NCBI GenBank assembly: GCA_035570055.1
Contig: DATMLM010000070.1
Location: forward strand, 56,516 to 120,515
Direction of reading: 5' to 3'
Source: DASRDS01 sp035570055
GTDB lineage: Bacteria; Gemmatimonadota; Gemmatimonadetes; Gemmatimonadales; Gemmatimonadaceae
Length of the DNA: 64,000 bases
Shown: positions 8,056-16,901 of the stretch, piece after piece
Layout of the letters: the number at the start of each line of letters is the position of its first letter
How positions within the stretch are numbered: position 1 is the stretch's first letter
The notes under the pieces: model-generated
Seen by the model: only the letters and a program-made list of their open reading frames with translations
Told to the model about the DNA's origin: nothing
Database searches by the model: none
Translations under genes and position numbers: made by a program

Positions 8056-9128
8056 GCGGGCCACACGACGCGTTGATTGGTCGCTACCGCCACGGCTCGG
8101 GCAATATCGACGCCTCGCACGACAATGCCATCTTCGGCGAGGCGCAGTCTCAGCTCGGCGTTGAGCTCGGGGGTGGGTCTCGGCGGTGCGCCCGCGGCGC
8201 GACTGGCTGACCGCGTCACTTCGGAGGCCTCGGCGTTTGTTCCGCCAAAGACATACTCCAACTCTGCGCCTAGGCGATCCAGCAAGTCCAGACCTTCTCT
8301 ATTTGGTGCGGGCGCGGGCTCGGAAGCGGGCGTCGACCGCTTGCGTTCGATCATCGCGAGCGTCGCCGGTGAATACTCGGCGACGGCGTGCGCGTGAGCA
8401 CAGGCCTCGTCGAGCGCATCGATAGCCCGGTCGGGGCGTGGTCTATCGATGATGTACTGATCCGTGAGCTGGACGGCCGCGAGCACGGCGTCGTCCGCGA
8501 TCACGACGTTGTGGTGGCGTTCCAACCGGTCGACCCGCGCCCGGAGAATATCGAGCGTCTCCTCGGTATTCAGCTCGCGCACGTCGATCTTCTGGAACCG
8601 GCGTTCGAGCGCTGGATCCCCGCAGATCCACCGCGTGTACTCGGTGATCGTCGTCGCGCCGATGACGCGGAACGCTCCGCGTACGAGCGCGGGCTTGAGC
8701 ATGTTGCCGGCATCCATCGCCGCGCCCATCGCCGTGCCCTGGCCAATGAGATTGTGCAGCTCATCGACGAACAGAATCACGTCACCGGCCGCGGTCACGC
8801 CATCGACGATGGCATTGACGCGCTCCTCGTATTGGCCGCGGTACATCGTGCCGCCGAGGAGCGCCACGTGATCGAGCGCGAGCACGCGGACGCCGCGCAG
8901 CGAGACCGGGACGTCGCCGGCGGCGATGCGCTCGACCAAGCCTTCGACGATGGCGGTCTTGCCGACGCCGGCGGGACCCACCAGCGCCGCATTGTTCTTC
9001 TCGTATCGCAGCAGAATGTCGATCAGCCGCGACGTCTCGGCCGCCCGGCAGCGGATCGGCTCCAGCCGTCCCGCGCGAGCGTCGGCCGTGAGGTCGCGCG
9101 TGAAGCGGTCAAGAATGGTATTGATCAC
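8052..9128 (-). CDS. Clp-type AAA+ ATPase with only the D1 module
   Basis: This 358-residue protein matches the first ATPase module of ClpA/ClpB/ClpC. It has Walker A GPAGVGKT at 51-58, the pore-loop region GTMYRGQYEERV near 93-104, Walker B VILFVDE at 117-123 and the arginine-finger segment ALERRFQKI near 175. The N-terminal Clp repeat domain is missing and the protein ends (DIARAVAVATNQRVV) where D1 would join D2. The second ATPase ring and ClpP-binding loop are therefore absent. A Pro/Ala-rich insert fills residues about 265-320. The start is GTG. It probably forms a single-ring unfoldase or remodelling factor. Because all D1 motifs are intact, I do not think it is a decayed gene. Confidence 0.85.
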   Translation of the reverse strand: MINTILDRFTRDLTADARAGRLEPIRCRAAETSRLIDILLRYEKNNAALVGPAGVGKTAIVEGLVERIAAGDVPVSLRGVRVLALDHVALLGGTMYRGQYEERVNAIVDGVTAAGDVILFVDELHNLIGQGTAMGAAMDAGNMLKPALVRGAFRVIGATTITEYTRWICGDPALERRFQKIDVRELNTEETLDILRARVDRLERHHNVVIADDAVLAAVQLTDQYIIDRPRPDRAIDALDEACAHAHAVAEYSPATLAMIERKRSTPASEPAPAPNREGLDLLDRLGAELEYVFGGTNAEASEVTRSASRAAGAPPRPTPELNAELRLRLAEDGIVVRGVDIARAVAVATNQRVVWPA

Positions 9129-9150
9129 GTGAATCTAAGGCCTTGGGGGG

Positions 9151-9183
9151 TCCGGGGGGCGTAGTTGGGGTTGGCCCCCCGGA
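9151..9183. terminator. 10-bp GC-rich hairpin between prepilin peptidase and Clp-like gene
   Basis: TCCGGGGGGC and GCCCCCCGGA form a perfect 10-bp stem around a 13-base loop. It lies in the 120-base gap between two minus-strand genes. No T tract follows on either strand. It may end the prepilin peptidase transcript or be part of the Clp-like gene leader. Confidence 0.35.
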
Positions 9184-9248
9184 GGAGAACCGACCAGTCG
9201 AGCAGCGCGTAGCGGTGCATCGACGCGCCGCGGAGCGGCGTTAATCAA

Positions 9249-10085
9249 TTAGCGGAGCCCGAGGCGCGACAGATACCACGCAATAGCGGCATCACCTTTA
9301 AGCAAAGTGAAGAGCGCAGCCGGCGCAAGGAAAACGCCGAACGGCACGAGCGGCAATTCCGCGGGACCGCCGCCCGCGCGGCGCCGTCGCAGCCAGACGA
9401 TCGGCGCCACGAACACGACGAAGACCAGCGCGCCGACCGCGGCGCCAACGAAAATCGTGAGTAGTGTGCGCGGCGGTCCCAGCGCGGCGCCGACGACCGC
9501 CATGAGCGTGACATCGCCAAATCCCATCGCCTCTTTCCCCAACGCCACTTCCCCCAACCATCCAATAATAGAGATCGCGCCGGCACCGACGCAGGCACCG
9601 ATCAGCGAATCGTAGGGCGACGCGAACATGCCCGCGTCGCCCATCATCGCGGCCGCGAGCGAGGTCGTGAACAGCCACAGGAGACCGAAGACCGTGAAGC
9701 CGTCGGGGATCAGGTAGTGCTTGAGGTCCGTTACCGCGATGCCGACCAGCACCGTCGTGAATACCGCGACGCGGAGCGCGAGGAACCAGTCGGACGAAAA
9801 CGCCGCGAAGGCCGCGACCCACAGGAGCGCGATCCCGAGCTCCACGGCCGGGTATTGGATCGAGATCGGCAGCCGGCATCCCCGGCACTTGCCGCGCAGC
9901 GCGAGCCAGCTCACGATCGGCACGTTCTCGTACCACGTGATCGCGCGCTCGCAACGAGGGCAGCGGGAGCGCGGGCGCACGACGGACAGGTTGAGTGGCC
10001 AGCGCGATATGCACACGTTCAAGAACGAGCCGACCGCGGCGCCGGTCAGGAAGGCGAACGTCAGCAGCAGTGCGGGAGGGATCAT
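9249..10085 (-). CDS. pilD: Prepilin peptidase / N-methyltransferase
   Basis: This 278-residue polytopic membrane protein has the methylase-domain cysteine pairs RCPRC (42, 45) and CRGC (67, 70) and the bacterial N-terminal GSFLNVCISR. The aspartyl protease residues are D120 in VTDLKHYLIPD and D191 in GFGDV. It cleaves and N-methylates type IV pilin or type II secretion pseudopilin precursors at the inner membrane. No pilin or secretion genes lie nearby, so it serves genes elsewhere. Its ATG overlaps the stop of the upstream methyltransferase gene (ATGA). Confidence 0.95.
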   Translation of the reverse strand: MIPPALLLTFAFLTGAAVGSFLNVCISRWPLNLSVVRPRSRCPRCERAITWYENVPIVSWLALRGKCRGCRLPISIQYPAVELGIALLWVAAFAAFSSDWFLALRVAVFTTVLVGIAVTDLKHYLIPDGFTVFGLLWLFTTSLAAAMMGDAGMFASPYDSLIGACVGAGAISIIGWLGEVALGKEAMGFGDVTLMAVVGAALGPPRTLLTIFVGAAVGALVFVVFVAPIVWLRRRRAGGGPAELPLVPFGVFLAPAALFTLLKGDAAIAWYLSRLGLR

Positions 10086-10831
10086 CGCAAAGAGTACAAG
10101 AGAATTCCCGTGGCGACGGCGACATTGAGTGAATCGACTCTCTCAATGGGAATGGAAATCAAACGCTCGCTTCGCTCGCGTACACCATCGCTCACCCCCG
10201 CACCCTCATTTCCGACCGCGAGGGCAAGGCGATCCGGGGCGGCCGATACAGGGGTACCGCCAGCGTCGGCGGACCAGAGTGGCACATCGTGGCGAGTCAG
10301 GTATGCCTCGAGGACCTCCCAGCTCACCGCGAGCGCGTGATGTGTGAACAGGGCGCCCATTGCGCTACGGACGACCTTCGCGTTCCAGAGGTCAACGGTT
10401 CCGGGAAGCGCGACCGTGGCGCCTACGCCGAGTGCGGCCGCGGTGCGCACGATTGTCCCGACGTTCCCTGGATCTTGTATGCCGTCGAGCACCAAAATGC
10501 GCGCGAGCGTCGTGTCATCGAGCGACCGCTCCGGGATATCGGCGACGGCGAGAACGCCCTGCGGCGAATCTGTCTCGGCCGCGCTGGCGAACTCGCGCTC
10601 GTCGACTTCGGCCACTTCGACGCCGCGCTCGACCAGCGCGGCGCGCAACGCGGGCCCCTTTGGCGCCCGCTCGAGCGATGGGGACACGAGCGCGCCGCGG
10701 ACCCGGATCGGCGACCGGAGGAGCTCCTCGACAGCTCGTACGCCCTCGGCCACAAACAGGCCGGATCGCTCGCGCGCCTTCCGGCGGCGCATATCGCGCG
10801 CTAAGCTTAGTATTTTCAATGCGTTATGCAA
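10082..10831 (-). CDS. TrmH/SpoU-family RNA 2'-O-methyltransferase
   Basis: This 249-residue protein has the SpoU signature blocks: the N-terminal substrate-binding segment GLFVAEGVRAVEELL, then LDGIQDPGNVGTIVRTA (motif 1), LAVGNEGAGVS (motif 2) and IPIERVDSLNVAVATGILL (motif 3). The last two form the trefoil knot that binds S-adenosylmethionine. It should methylate a ribose in rRNA or tRNA; the exact target cannot be read from sequence. The longest start is TTG at 10831, which overlaps the divergent thiD start. A TTG at 10819 is also possible and would avoid the overlap. The conserved helix before GLFVAEG requires one of these rather than the later ATG. Confidence 0.9.
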   Translation of the reverse strand: MHNALKILSLARDMRRRKARERSGLFVAEGVRAVEELLRSPIRVRGALVSPSLERAPKGPALRAALVERGVEVAEVDEREFASAAETDSPQGVLAVADIPERSLDDTTLARILVLDGIQDPGNVGTIVRTAAALGVGATVALPGTVDLWNAKVVRSAMGALFTHHALAVSWEVLEAYLTRHDVPLWSADAGGTPVSAAPDRLALAVGNEGAGVSDGVRERSERLISIPIERVDSLNVAVATGILLYSLR

Positions 10832-11554
10832 TCACTAGTTCTGACTATCGCCGGATCGGATTCTAGCGCGGGGGCGGGCATTCAGGCAGACCTCGCAACG
10901 TTCGCCCGATTCGGGGTGCGCGGGGCGACGGCCATTACCGCTATTACGGCGCAGAACGACGGAGGTGTCATCGCCTGGTCGGCGGTTGATCCCGTGCTCG
11001 TTCGGGCGCAGATCGATGCCATCGATCACGTGGACGCGGTGAAGAGCGGAATGCTGGCGAATCCGGCGATCGTCGCGACGGTGGCGGAGGCCATCGCCGA
11101 GCGGCGGCTGCGGCCGTATGTGCTCGATCCGGTGACCGTGGCGGGGACGGGGCATGCGTTGGCCCACGGCGACCTCACCCCCCTCATCCTCAAATGCCTG
11201 GTGCCGCTGGCCGATCTCGTGACGCCGAATCTCGGCGAGGCCGCGGCTCTTCTCGGCTCCCCGGTGCGGGACGCCGAGGCGATGGCGCGCGAGCTCGTTG
11301 CGCGAGGGGCGCGGGCTGTGCTCGTCAAAGGGGGGCATCTCGACGGCGACGACGTGGTCGATGTCCTGTGCGACGAGAATGGCGTCCGGCAGTTTCGGAG
11401 AACGCGCGTCCGGGTGAAGACGCACGGCACCGGGTGTCGGCTCTCGGCGGGCATCGCCGCGAACCTGGCGCTCGGGGAGTCGCTCGATACGGCGGTCGAA
11501 AGGGCCGGCGACTTCGTCCACGAGCTCATATCCGGGCTACGAAGCGGCGAATAA
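10826..11554 (+). CDS. thiD: Hydroxymethylpyrimidine (phosphate) kinase
   Basis: This 242-residue ribokinase-family protein begins with LTIAGSDSSAGAGIQADLATF, the ThiD hallmark. The anion-hole motif HGTGC is near residues 200-204. ThiD phosphorylates HMP and HMP-P in thiamine pyrophosphate synthesis. The usual Thr after GTGC is Arg here (GTGCRLSAGIAAN), a small deviation. The ATG at 10826 fits the family N-terminus exactly. Its 5' end diverges from the methyltransferase gene with no intergenic space, so its promoter must lie within that gene. It converges on the purine phosphorylase gene with a 29-base overlap. No other thiamine genes are in the window. Confidence 0.93.
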   Translation: MQSLVLTIAGSDSSAGAGIQADLATFARFGVRGATAITAITAQNDGGVIAWSAVDPVLVRAQIDAIDHVDAVKSGMLANPAIVATVAEAIAERRLRPYVLDPVTVAGTGHALAHGDLTPLILKCLVPLADLVTPNLGEAAALLGSPVRDAEAMARELVARGARAVLVKGGHLDGDDVVDVLCDENGVRQFRRTRVRVKTHGTGCRLSAGIAANLALGESLDTAVERAGDFVHELISGLRSGE

Positions 11555-12308
11555 CACGCTCGAACTGTGGCGCCACACGGGACGTCACCGCCAGTACCTC
11601 GGCGTGACTGAGCGTTTCGGCGCTCGTGCCCGTGGCGTGGTTCGTGATGCAGCTGATTGCGGCTACGCGGAGGCCCAGCGACGCGGCGACTATCGCTTCC
11701 GGGACCGTCGACATTCCGACGGCGTCGGCGCCGAGTATGGCGAGCATACGGATCTCGGCGGCGGTTTCGTATGAAGGGCCCAGCATCGCAGCGTATACCC
11801 CCTCTTTTAGTTCTACACGGGCCGCTGACGCGGCACCGTGCATGGCTCCTGCCAGCGCCACGTCATATCTCGGCGCGGACCGGCCGAACAATGGGGGGCG
11901 CCCCGTTAGGTCTAGATGGTCGGACAACAACATCAGCGTGCCTGGAGTGAGATCGGGACGGATGCCTCCAGCCGCGTTTGACAGTATCAGCACGCGGACG
12001 CCGAGGGCGGCGAGAATGCGAATGGGAATGCCGACCGCCTCGGGGTCGACGCCTTCGTAGAGATGCAGCCGGCCCGCGACCGCGACGATTTCGCGGTCGC
12101 AGAGCATGCCGTACACGAATGCGCCCGCATGACCGGGCGTTGCGGGCACCGGGAGGCCCGGCAACTCGGAGAATGCAACACGCTTGGCGTGCTCAATGTG
12201 CGAGACGAGGCCGCCGAGTCCGGAGCCGAGGACGATGCCGATCGATGGGGCGGTCGCGTCACAACAGGAGCGTATTGCCGCGGCGGCGCGTGTGATGGCG
12301 TCGGTCAC
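11526..12308 (-). CDS. Purine nucleoside phosphorylase (trimeric type)
   Basis: This 260-residue protein has the PNP I features: the phosphate-binding loop VLGSGLGGL near residue 27, GRLHLYEG near 79, SNAAGGI near 108 and the substrate region VGMSTVPEAIVA, ending with SCITNHATG. It splits purine nucleosides with phosphate into base and ribose-1-phosphate. It follows adenosine deaminase with an ATGA overlap, making a purine salvage operon (adenosine to inosine to hypoxanthine). Which nucleosides it prefers cannot be judged; the MSTVPE motif is typical of the trimeric guanosine/inosine class. Confidence 0.92.
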   Translation of the reverse strand: MTDAITRAAAAIRSCCDATAPSIGIVLGSGLGGLVSHIEHAKRVAFSELPGLPVPATPGHAGAFVYGMLCDREIVAVAGRLHLYEGVDPEAVGIPIRILAALGVRVLILSNAAGGIRPDLTPGTLMLLSDHLDLTGRPPLFGRSAPRYDVALAGAMHGAASAARVELKEGVYAAMLGPSYETAAEIRMLAILGADAVGMSTVPEAIVAASLGLRVAAISCITNHATGTSAETLSHAEVLAVTSRVAPQFERVIRRFVARI

Positions 12309-13327
12309 AGTATGGCAATCTCGGCGCGCATACGCGCGACGAGCGCCTGGCGCTCAGCCCACGGGAGGAAGGCAGACTCGAACCCGTTGAGCGCGATCGT
12401 GCACAGCTCGTCGGACGTGAGTCCGACCTCCGTCGCCGCGTGCTCATACTCGTCGGTGAGGGTCGTATCGCTCATCAAGCGATTGTCCGTGTTCAGCACG
12501 ACGCTCATCCCCAGGTCGACGTAGCGCCGCAGCGGATGCTCGGCGTACGTGCTGGCCACGCGAGTCTGGACATTGCTCGTGAGACAGATCTCGAGCGGGA
12601 TGCGGCGGTCGTTCACGAACTCCGTCAGCGACGGATCCTCGATCAGTCGAGTGGCATGGCCTATCCGGTGCGCGCCGCAACGATGGACGGCTTGGCGTAC
12701 GGAGAGCGCACCGTCGCCCTCGCCCGCATGACAGGTGCACGCCAAGTCACGTTCTCGCGCATAGAGGAACGCCGCCGCGTGGTCGGCCGCCGGGTACCCG
12801 GCCTCGGCGCCCGCGAGATCGAACGCGACGACACCGTTGCCGCGAAATGCCGACGCGAGCTCGGCGATCTCCATCGAGGTCGACGGCGGCATGTGGCGGA
12901 GCGCGATAATGATCGCTCGCGCGATGACACCGTGAACTTGCTCGCCGCGCTGGAGACCGCGGATCATCGCCTCGACGACCTCGACGAGCGAGAGACCGGC
13001 GCGTGTGTTGAGGATCGGCGCGTTTCGGACTTCGATGTAGCGCACGCCATCGCGGGCCGCATCCTCGACCAGCTCATACGCGGCGCGCTCGAGCGATGAG
13101 GCGTGTTGGAGGACCGCGACAGTCGTGGTAAAACGGGCGAGATATTCCTCGAGGTTGTGTGCGTTCGCTACCCGCATGTAGCGCCTGACGCCTTCGGCGT
13201 CACCGGCCGGCATCGCTACGCCATGTTCGTGCGCGAGCGCCAACAGCGTTGATGGACGCAGGGAGCCATCCAAATGACAGTGGAGCTCGGCTTTTGGCAG
13301 TCGGCGAAGCCAGTCCCGTGTGACCAC
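12305..13327 (-). CDS. add: Adenosine deaminase
   Basis: This 340-residue metal-dependent deaminase has zinc ligands in HCHLDGS (H16, H18), the CHAGEG catalytic block near residue 200, RIGHATRL with the base-activating His, and LNTDNRLMSDT near 281 with the last metal-binding Asp. It deaminates adenosine to inosine in the cytoplasm. The start is GTG, directly after the stop of a small upstream ORF with a one-base gap. The downstream purine nucleoside phosphorylase overlaps its end. It might instead be an adenine or 6-aminodeoxyfutalosine deaminase, but the SNVQT motif and pairing with PNP favour adenosine. Confidence 0.9.
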   Translation of the reverse strand: MVTRDWLRRLPKAELHCHLDGSLRPSTLLALAHEHGVAMPAGDAEGVRRYMRVANAHNLEEYLARFTTTVAVLQHASSLERAAYELVEDAARDGVRYIEVRNAPILNTRAGLSLVEVVEAMIRGLQRGEQVHGVIARAIIIALRHMPPSTSMEIAELASAFRGNGVVAFDLAGAEAGYPAADHAAAFLYARERDLACTCHAGEGDGALSVRQAVHRCGAHRIGHATRLIEDPSLTEFVNDRRIPLEICLTSNVQTRVASTYAEHPLRRYVDLGMSVVLNTDNRLMSDTTLTDEYEHAATEVGLTSDELCTIALNGFESAFLPWAERQALVARMRAEIAIL

Positions 13328-13328
13328 G

Positions 13329-13544
13329 TTAGCGCGGCCGGGCGGGAATGAGCCGAAAGATCGACCCCATCACCGCGGGGGTCTTGGGATCGGTGGGCAG
13401 CCCCCGGCTGTCAGTTATGACCAGTTCCTGTCGCTCGACCGCATCAGCCGCGGATGGATCAGCCGCGCGAACAGCGTCCAGCGCCGTTCCACCAGGCGGC
13501 ACTATAACGGCGGCCCCGTTGACGTACGCGCGGAGTGACACCAT
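13329..13544 (-). CDS. Small protein upstream of adenosine deaminase, beta-grasp-like
   Basis: This 71-residue protein (MVSLRAYVNGAAVIVPPGG...) ends one base before the add start, so it is probably co-translated with it. A longer frame from a TTG at 13652 exists, but its extra N-terminus is low-complexity and badly spaced from a ribosome site. The pattern VNG...V.PPGGTALDAV resembles the first half of ThiS/MoaD-type ubiquitin-like proteins. The C-terminal Gly-Gly needed for sulfur carriage is absent (it ends PARPR). No function is assigned. Confidence 0.55.
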   Translation of the reverse strand: MVSLRAYVNGAAVIVPPGGTALDAVRAADPSAADAVERQELVITDSRGLPTDPKTPAVMGSIFRLIPARPR

Positions 13545-13707
13545 CACAAAACCTAGCGCCGCAGTTGACGGTCGAGCCAGCGCGGGCAAGCTTTCCTCCG
13601 GTACACGATTGTGACTGCCCTGCAACTGTCCTTTCGGTCCCCAGAACGACAAGCTCCTCGATGTGTTACGGGCGCTTCGCCACAGGTCACCGAACGGTTC
13701 GGAGAGT

Positions 13708-14424
13708 ATGATCGCGCCGCCTAGCAGCGAACGAGTCCTGGTCGTCGATGACGAGCCGGATATCGTGGCACTGGTCGCCTACCACTTGGCGAAATCAGGA
13801 TATCGTGTTTCCACGGCGGCCAACGGGTACGACGCGTTGGGACTCGCCCGCCAAGAGCGTCCGGCACTCGTGGTGCTGGATCTCATGCTGCCCGGGCTCT
13901 CCGGCTTCGACGTGATGGAGCAGCTCCGCGGTGACGATGGCACTCGCGAAGTCGCGATTCTGATGCTCACTGCCCGCAAGGATGAGCCGGATCGTATTCG
14001 CGGACTGTCGCTCGGCGCGGATGACTACCTCACGAAGCCGTTCAGCCCACAGGAGCTCGTGCTGCGCGTCGGCGCGATCCTGCGACGGGTTGGCGCGGCC
14101 GGCGGCGGGACGAACGATGTCCTCGCCATCGGACCGATTCACATCGACCGCGCGGCGCATCGCGTGAGCGTCGAAGGCACCGACATCGACCTGACGCCGA
14201 CGGAGTTCAAGCTCCTGTTGACGCTGGCGGAACGTCGCGGTCGTGTGCAGGCGCGGGGTCATCTGCTCGAGACCGTGTGGGACGCCGCCCCGGACATCCA
14301 AACGCGCACCGTCGACATGCACATCCAACGCCTGCGCACCAAGCTCGGTGCCGCCGGCGATCTCATCGAGACTGTTCGCGGCTTTGGGTACCGGCTCAAG
14401 GCGGGGCACACGCGCACGGCATAG
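13708..14424 (+). CDS. phoB: PhoB-type response regulator
   Basis: This 238-residue OmpR/PhoB-family regulator has a receiver domain with the acidic pair VVDDEPD, phospho-acceptor Asp in VVLDLMLPG near residue 57 and Lys in LTKPFSP near 111. The winged-helix DNA-binding domain follows (TPTEFKLLLTLAERRGRV and RTVDMHIQRLRTKLG). I chose the ATG at 13708, which has GGAG just upstream, over the longer frame. The histidine kinase gene follows after 16 bases and pstS1 after that. This context supports a role in phosphate-limitation control. Confidence 0.9.
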   Translation: MIAPPSSERVLVVDDEPDIVALVAYHLAKSGYRVSTAANGYDALGLARQERPALVVLDLMLPGLSGFDVMEQLRGDDGTREVAILMLTARKDEPDRIRGLSLGADDYLTKPFSPQELVLRVGAILRRVGAAGGGTNDVLAIGPIHIDRAAHRVSVEGTDIDLTPTEFKLLLTLAERRGRVQARGHLLETVWDAAPDIQTRTVDMHIQRLRTKLGAAGDLIETVRGFGYRLKAGHTRTA

Positions 14425-14440
14425 CCTTTAACGGCTACCT

Positions 14441-15811
14441 TTGCGGCTCACTCAACGTCTGCTACTAGGATCGCTGATTATCGTCAGCGTCCTAGTGGCG
14501 TGCGTGGTTGGCGTTATCGAGTACCGCCTCAACGCGCGCATCGCTGACGCCACGACGCAAGCTCTTGTTCGCGAAGCGCGCGACGACGTCTACATCATCG
14601 GGTTCTTTGCCCTCTCCATTGCCGCGGCCATCGCGTTTCTCTTCGCGCGGGCGGTGACGAGGCCAGTTATCGAATTGCGCGACGTGGCACGGGCGCTTGC
14701 CGCCGGTGATCTCACACGACGCCCCGCGCTCGGCGCCCCTGGCGAAGTGGGCGATCTCGCCATCGCGATCCATCGGCTGGCTGAGCAACTCTCTGGACGG
14801 CTCTCGGCGCTCGAAGAAGAAGAATCGCTGCTCACGGCCCTTCTGGATTCACTCAACGAAGGCGTCATGGCTATCGATGCGCGGCAGCGTGTGGTGCGCA
14901 TCAACGCGATCGGAAAGCGATTGCTTCGTGTGCGAGATCCGGTGCCGTTTACGCTGGATAGGCTGCCAAGAGAAAGGGTCCTGCGGGAGGCGGTCGCTGC
15001 GGCGCTCTCTGGGACAGTGACCGAGTCGATCGAGACGTTCATCGACGGGCGCAATTTGTCGTTGTCTGCACGACCGCTGGCACGTGGAGGCGCCGTATTG
15101 GCGTTGCTCGATCTCACACCCACACGACGGCTCGAGACGATACGGAGAGATTTTGTCGCGAACGTCTCACACGAGTTGAAGACACCTCTCACGTCGGTCG
15201 GCGGATTTGCGGAGACGCTGCTCGATGATACGTTGCCAGCGCCGCAACGGAAGCAGTTTGCGGAGACGATACTCACCAACACGCGGCGGATGCAGCGCAT
15301 CGTCGACGATCTGCTCGATTTGTCCAGGATAGAATCGGGCGGATGGGTGCCAAATCCGCAGATGGTCGATGTCGCGTCGGTGGCGGCTGATGCCACGACG
15401 CGAGCGAAAAGTGTTGCCGATGAGAAGAACGTCGCGCTCGACGTCGAGATTCATGACAATGCTCGCGAGGCGTACGCGGATCCGACGGCGCTTCGGCAAG
15501 TATTGAGCAACCTGGCGGAGAACGCCATCCGCCACACCTTCAGCGGCCGCGTGACGGTGTTCACCGATCCCGAAGAGAACGGCGTGTGGGTTGGCGTCAA
15601 GGATACGGGCATCGGGATCGCGGCCGAGCACCTGCCGCGCATATTCGAGCGCTTCTATCGCGCGGACCGCGCGCGCTCGCGGGACGAAGGCGGCACGGGC
15701 CTGGGACTGGCCATCGTCCGCCATCTCGTTGAGGCACATGGCGGATCCGTGAAGGCCGAGAGCCAACCGGGCCGCGGGACGACGGTATCGGCATTCTTTC
15801 CGTCGGCGTGA
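14441..15811 (+). CDS. phoR: PhoR-type sensor histidine kinase
   Basis: This 456-residue membrane kinase has two transmembrane helices (about 5-26 and 51-68) with a very short periplasmic stretch. A HAMP-like linker follows (TRPVIELRDVARALAAGDL), then a PAS-like region (ALLDSLNEGVMAID), the phospho-acceptor His in VSHELKTP near residue 243, and the ATPase boxes N (NLAENAIRH), G1 (DTGIGIA), F (IFERFYR) and G2 (GGTGLGLAIV). The tiny external loop is typical of PhoR, which senses phosphate through PstSCAB-PhoU rather than directly. The start codon is TTG, 16 bases after phoB. Confidence 0.9.
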   Translation: MRLTQRLLLGSLIIVSVLVACVVGVIEYRLNARIADATTQALVREARDDVYIIGFFALSIAAAIAFLFARAVTRPVIELRDVARALAAGDLTRRPALGAPGEVGDLAIAIHRLAEQLSGRLSALEEEESLLTALLDSLNEGVMAIDARQRVVRINAIGKRLLRVRDPVPFTLDRLPRERVLREAVAAALSGTVTESIETFIDGRNLSLSARPLARGGAVLALLDLTPTRRLETIRRDFVANVSHELKTPLTSVGGFAETLLDDTLPAPQRKQFAETILTNTRRMQRIVDDLLDLSRIESGGWVPNPQMVDVASVAADATTRAKSVADEKNVALDVEIHDNAREAYADPTALRQVLSNLAENAIRHTFSGRVTVFTDPEENGVWVGVKDTGIGIAAEHLPRIFERFYRADRARSRDEGGTGLGLAIVRHLVEAHGGSVKAESQPGRGTTVSAFFPSA

Positions 15812-15879
15812 CCGACGCGTTACGCCGCGAGAGAGACTGCCACACCTAAGTTGCGGGCACTTCTTTCACGGAGAGACAT

Positions 15880-16899
15880 GTGTCGATTCGTCTAGCCGGC
15901 GTTCTCTTCGCGGCGGCCGCAAGCGTAGCGGCCGCGCAAGGTGCCGATTTGACGGGAGCGGGAGCGACGTTCCCGTATCCTATTTACTCGAAATGGTTCG
16001 CCGACTACGCGCAGAAAACGGGCGTCAAGATCAACTATCAGTCGATCGGTTCCGGCGGCGGCATTCGCCAACTGACCGAGGGCACGGTCGATTTCGGCGC
16101 GTCTGATGCGCCGATGAGCGATGACGAGCAGGCGAAGCTCAAGACGCCTGTGCTTCACGTTCCGACCGTGCTCGGCGCCGTCGTCATCACGTACAGCCTG
16201 CCCGGCATCGACAAGGCGCTCCGGCTGAATGGCGATGTCCTGGCGAAGATCTTCCTCGGCACGATCGTGAAGTGGAATGCGGCGCCGATCGCCGCGCTCA
16301 ACCCGGGCGTCAAGCTGCCGGGCAACGACATTCTCGTCGTGCACCGCTCGGACGGGAGCGGCACAACGTATATCTTCACCGACTATTTGACGGCGGTGAG
16401 CGCCGATTGGGCCAAGGCGCCTGGCAAAGGCAAGGAAATTCAGTGGCCTGTTGGTATCGGCGGCAAAGGCAACGAGGGTGTCGCCGGCCAGGTCAAGCAG
16501 ACGCCGTACGCTATTGGCTACGTCGAGCTGGTGTATGCTCGCCAGAACAAGCTGCCGTATGCGTCAATGCAGAACGCCTCGGGCAAGTTCATCGAGCCAT
16601 CGGTCGCCGCGGTGACCGCCGCTGCCGCATCGGCGAAGCTGCCCTCGACGACAGATTTCCGCGTGTCGATCGTGAATGCGCCGGGCGGGGATGCGTATCC
16701 GATCTCGTCGTTCACGTACCTGCTCATCCCGAAGACGTTCGCCGATGCGACGAAAGGCAAGAAGCTCGTCGATTTCGTCAAGTGGGCGATTCATGACGGC
16801 GAGAAAGAAGCGCCGGCGCTCGACTACGCGCCGCTGCCCGAGGGCATCGTTGCCATGCTCGACCAGCGTCTGAGCCAGATTCAAACGGCCCAAAGGTAG
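15880..16899 (+). CDS. pstS: Phosphate ABC transporter substrate-binding protein PstS, first copy
   Basis: This 339-residue periplasmic binding protein has a Sec signal peptide (residues 1-20, cleavage near VAAAQ). Phosphate-binding motifs follow: DLTGAGATFPYPIYSKWF, SIGSGGGIRQL, FGASDAPMSDDE and the HRSDGSGTTYIFTDYL block. The start is GTG at 15880, preceded by GGAGAG. It lies 68 bases after phoR with no terminator, so it is likely read with phoBR. The rest of the transporter is 16 kb away next to a second pstS at 31960, which is a close paralog. Unlike that copy, this one has no lipobox. Confidence 0.93.
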   Translation: MSIRLAGVLFAAAASVAAAQGADLTGAGATFPYPIYSKWFADYAQKTGVKINYQSIGSGGGIRQLTEGTVDFGASDAPMSDDEQAKLKTPVLHVPTVLGAVVITYSLPGIDKALRLNGDVLAKIFLGTIVKWNAAPIAALNPGVKLPGNDILVVHRSDGSGTTYIFTDYLTAVSADWAKAPGKGKEIQWPVGIGGKGNEGVAGQVKQTPYAIGYVELVYARQNKLPYASMQNASGKFIEPSVAAVTAAAASAKLPSTTDFRVSIVNAPGGDAYPISSFTYLLIPKTFADATKGKKLVDFVKWAIHDGEKEAPALDYAPLPEGIVAMLDQRLSQIQTAQR

Positions 16900-16901
16900 A
16901 G

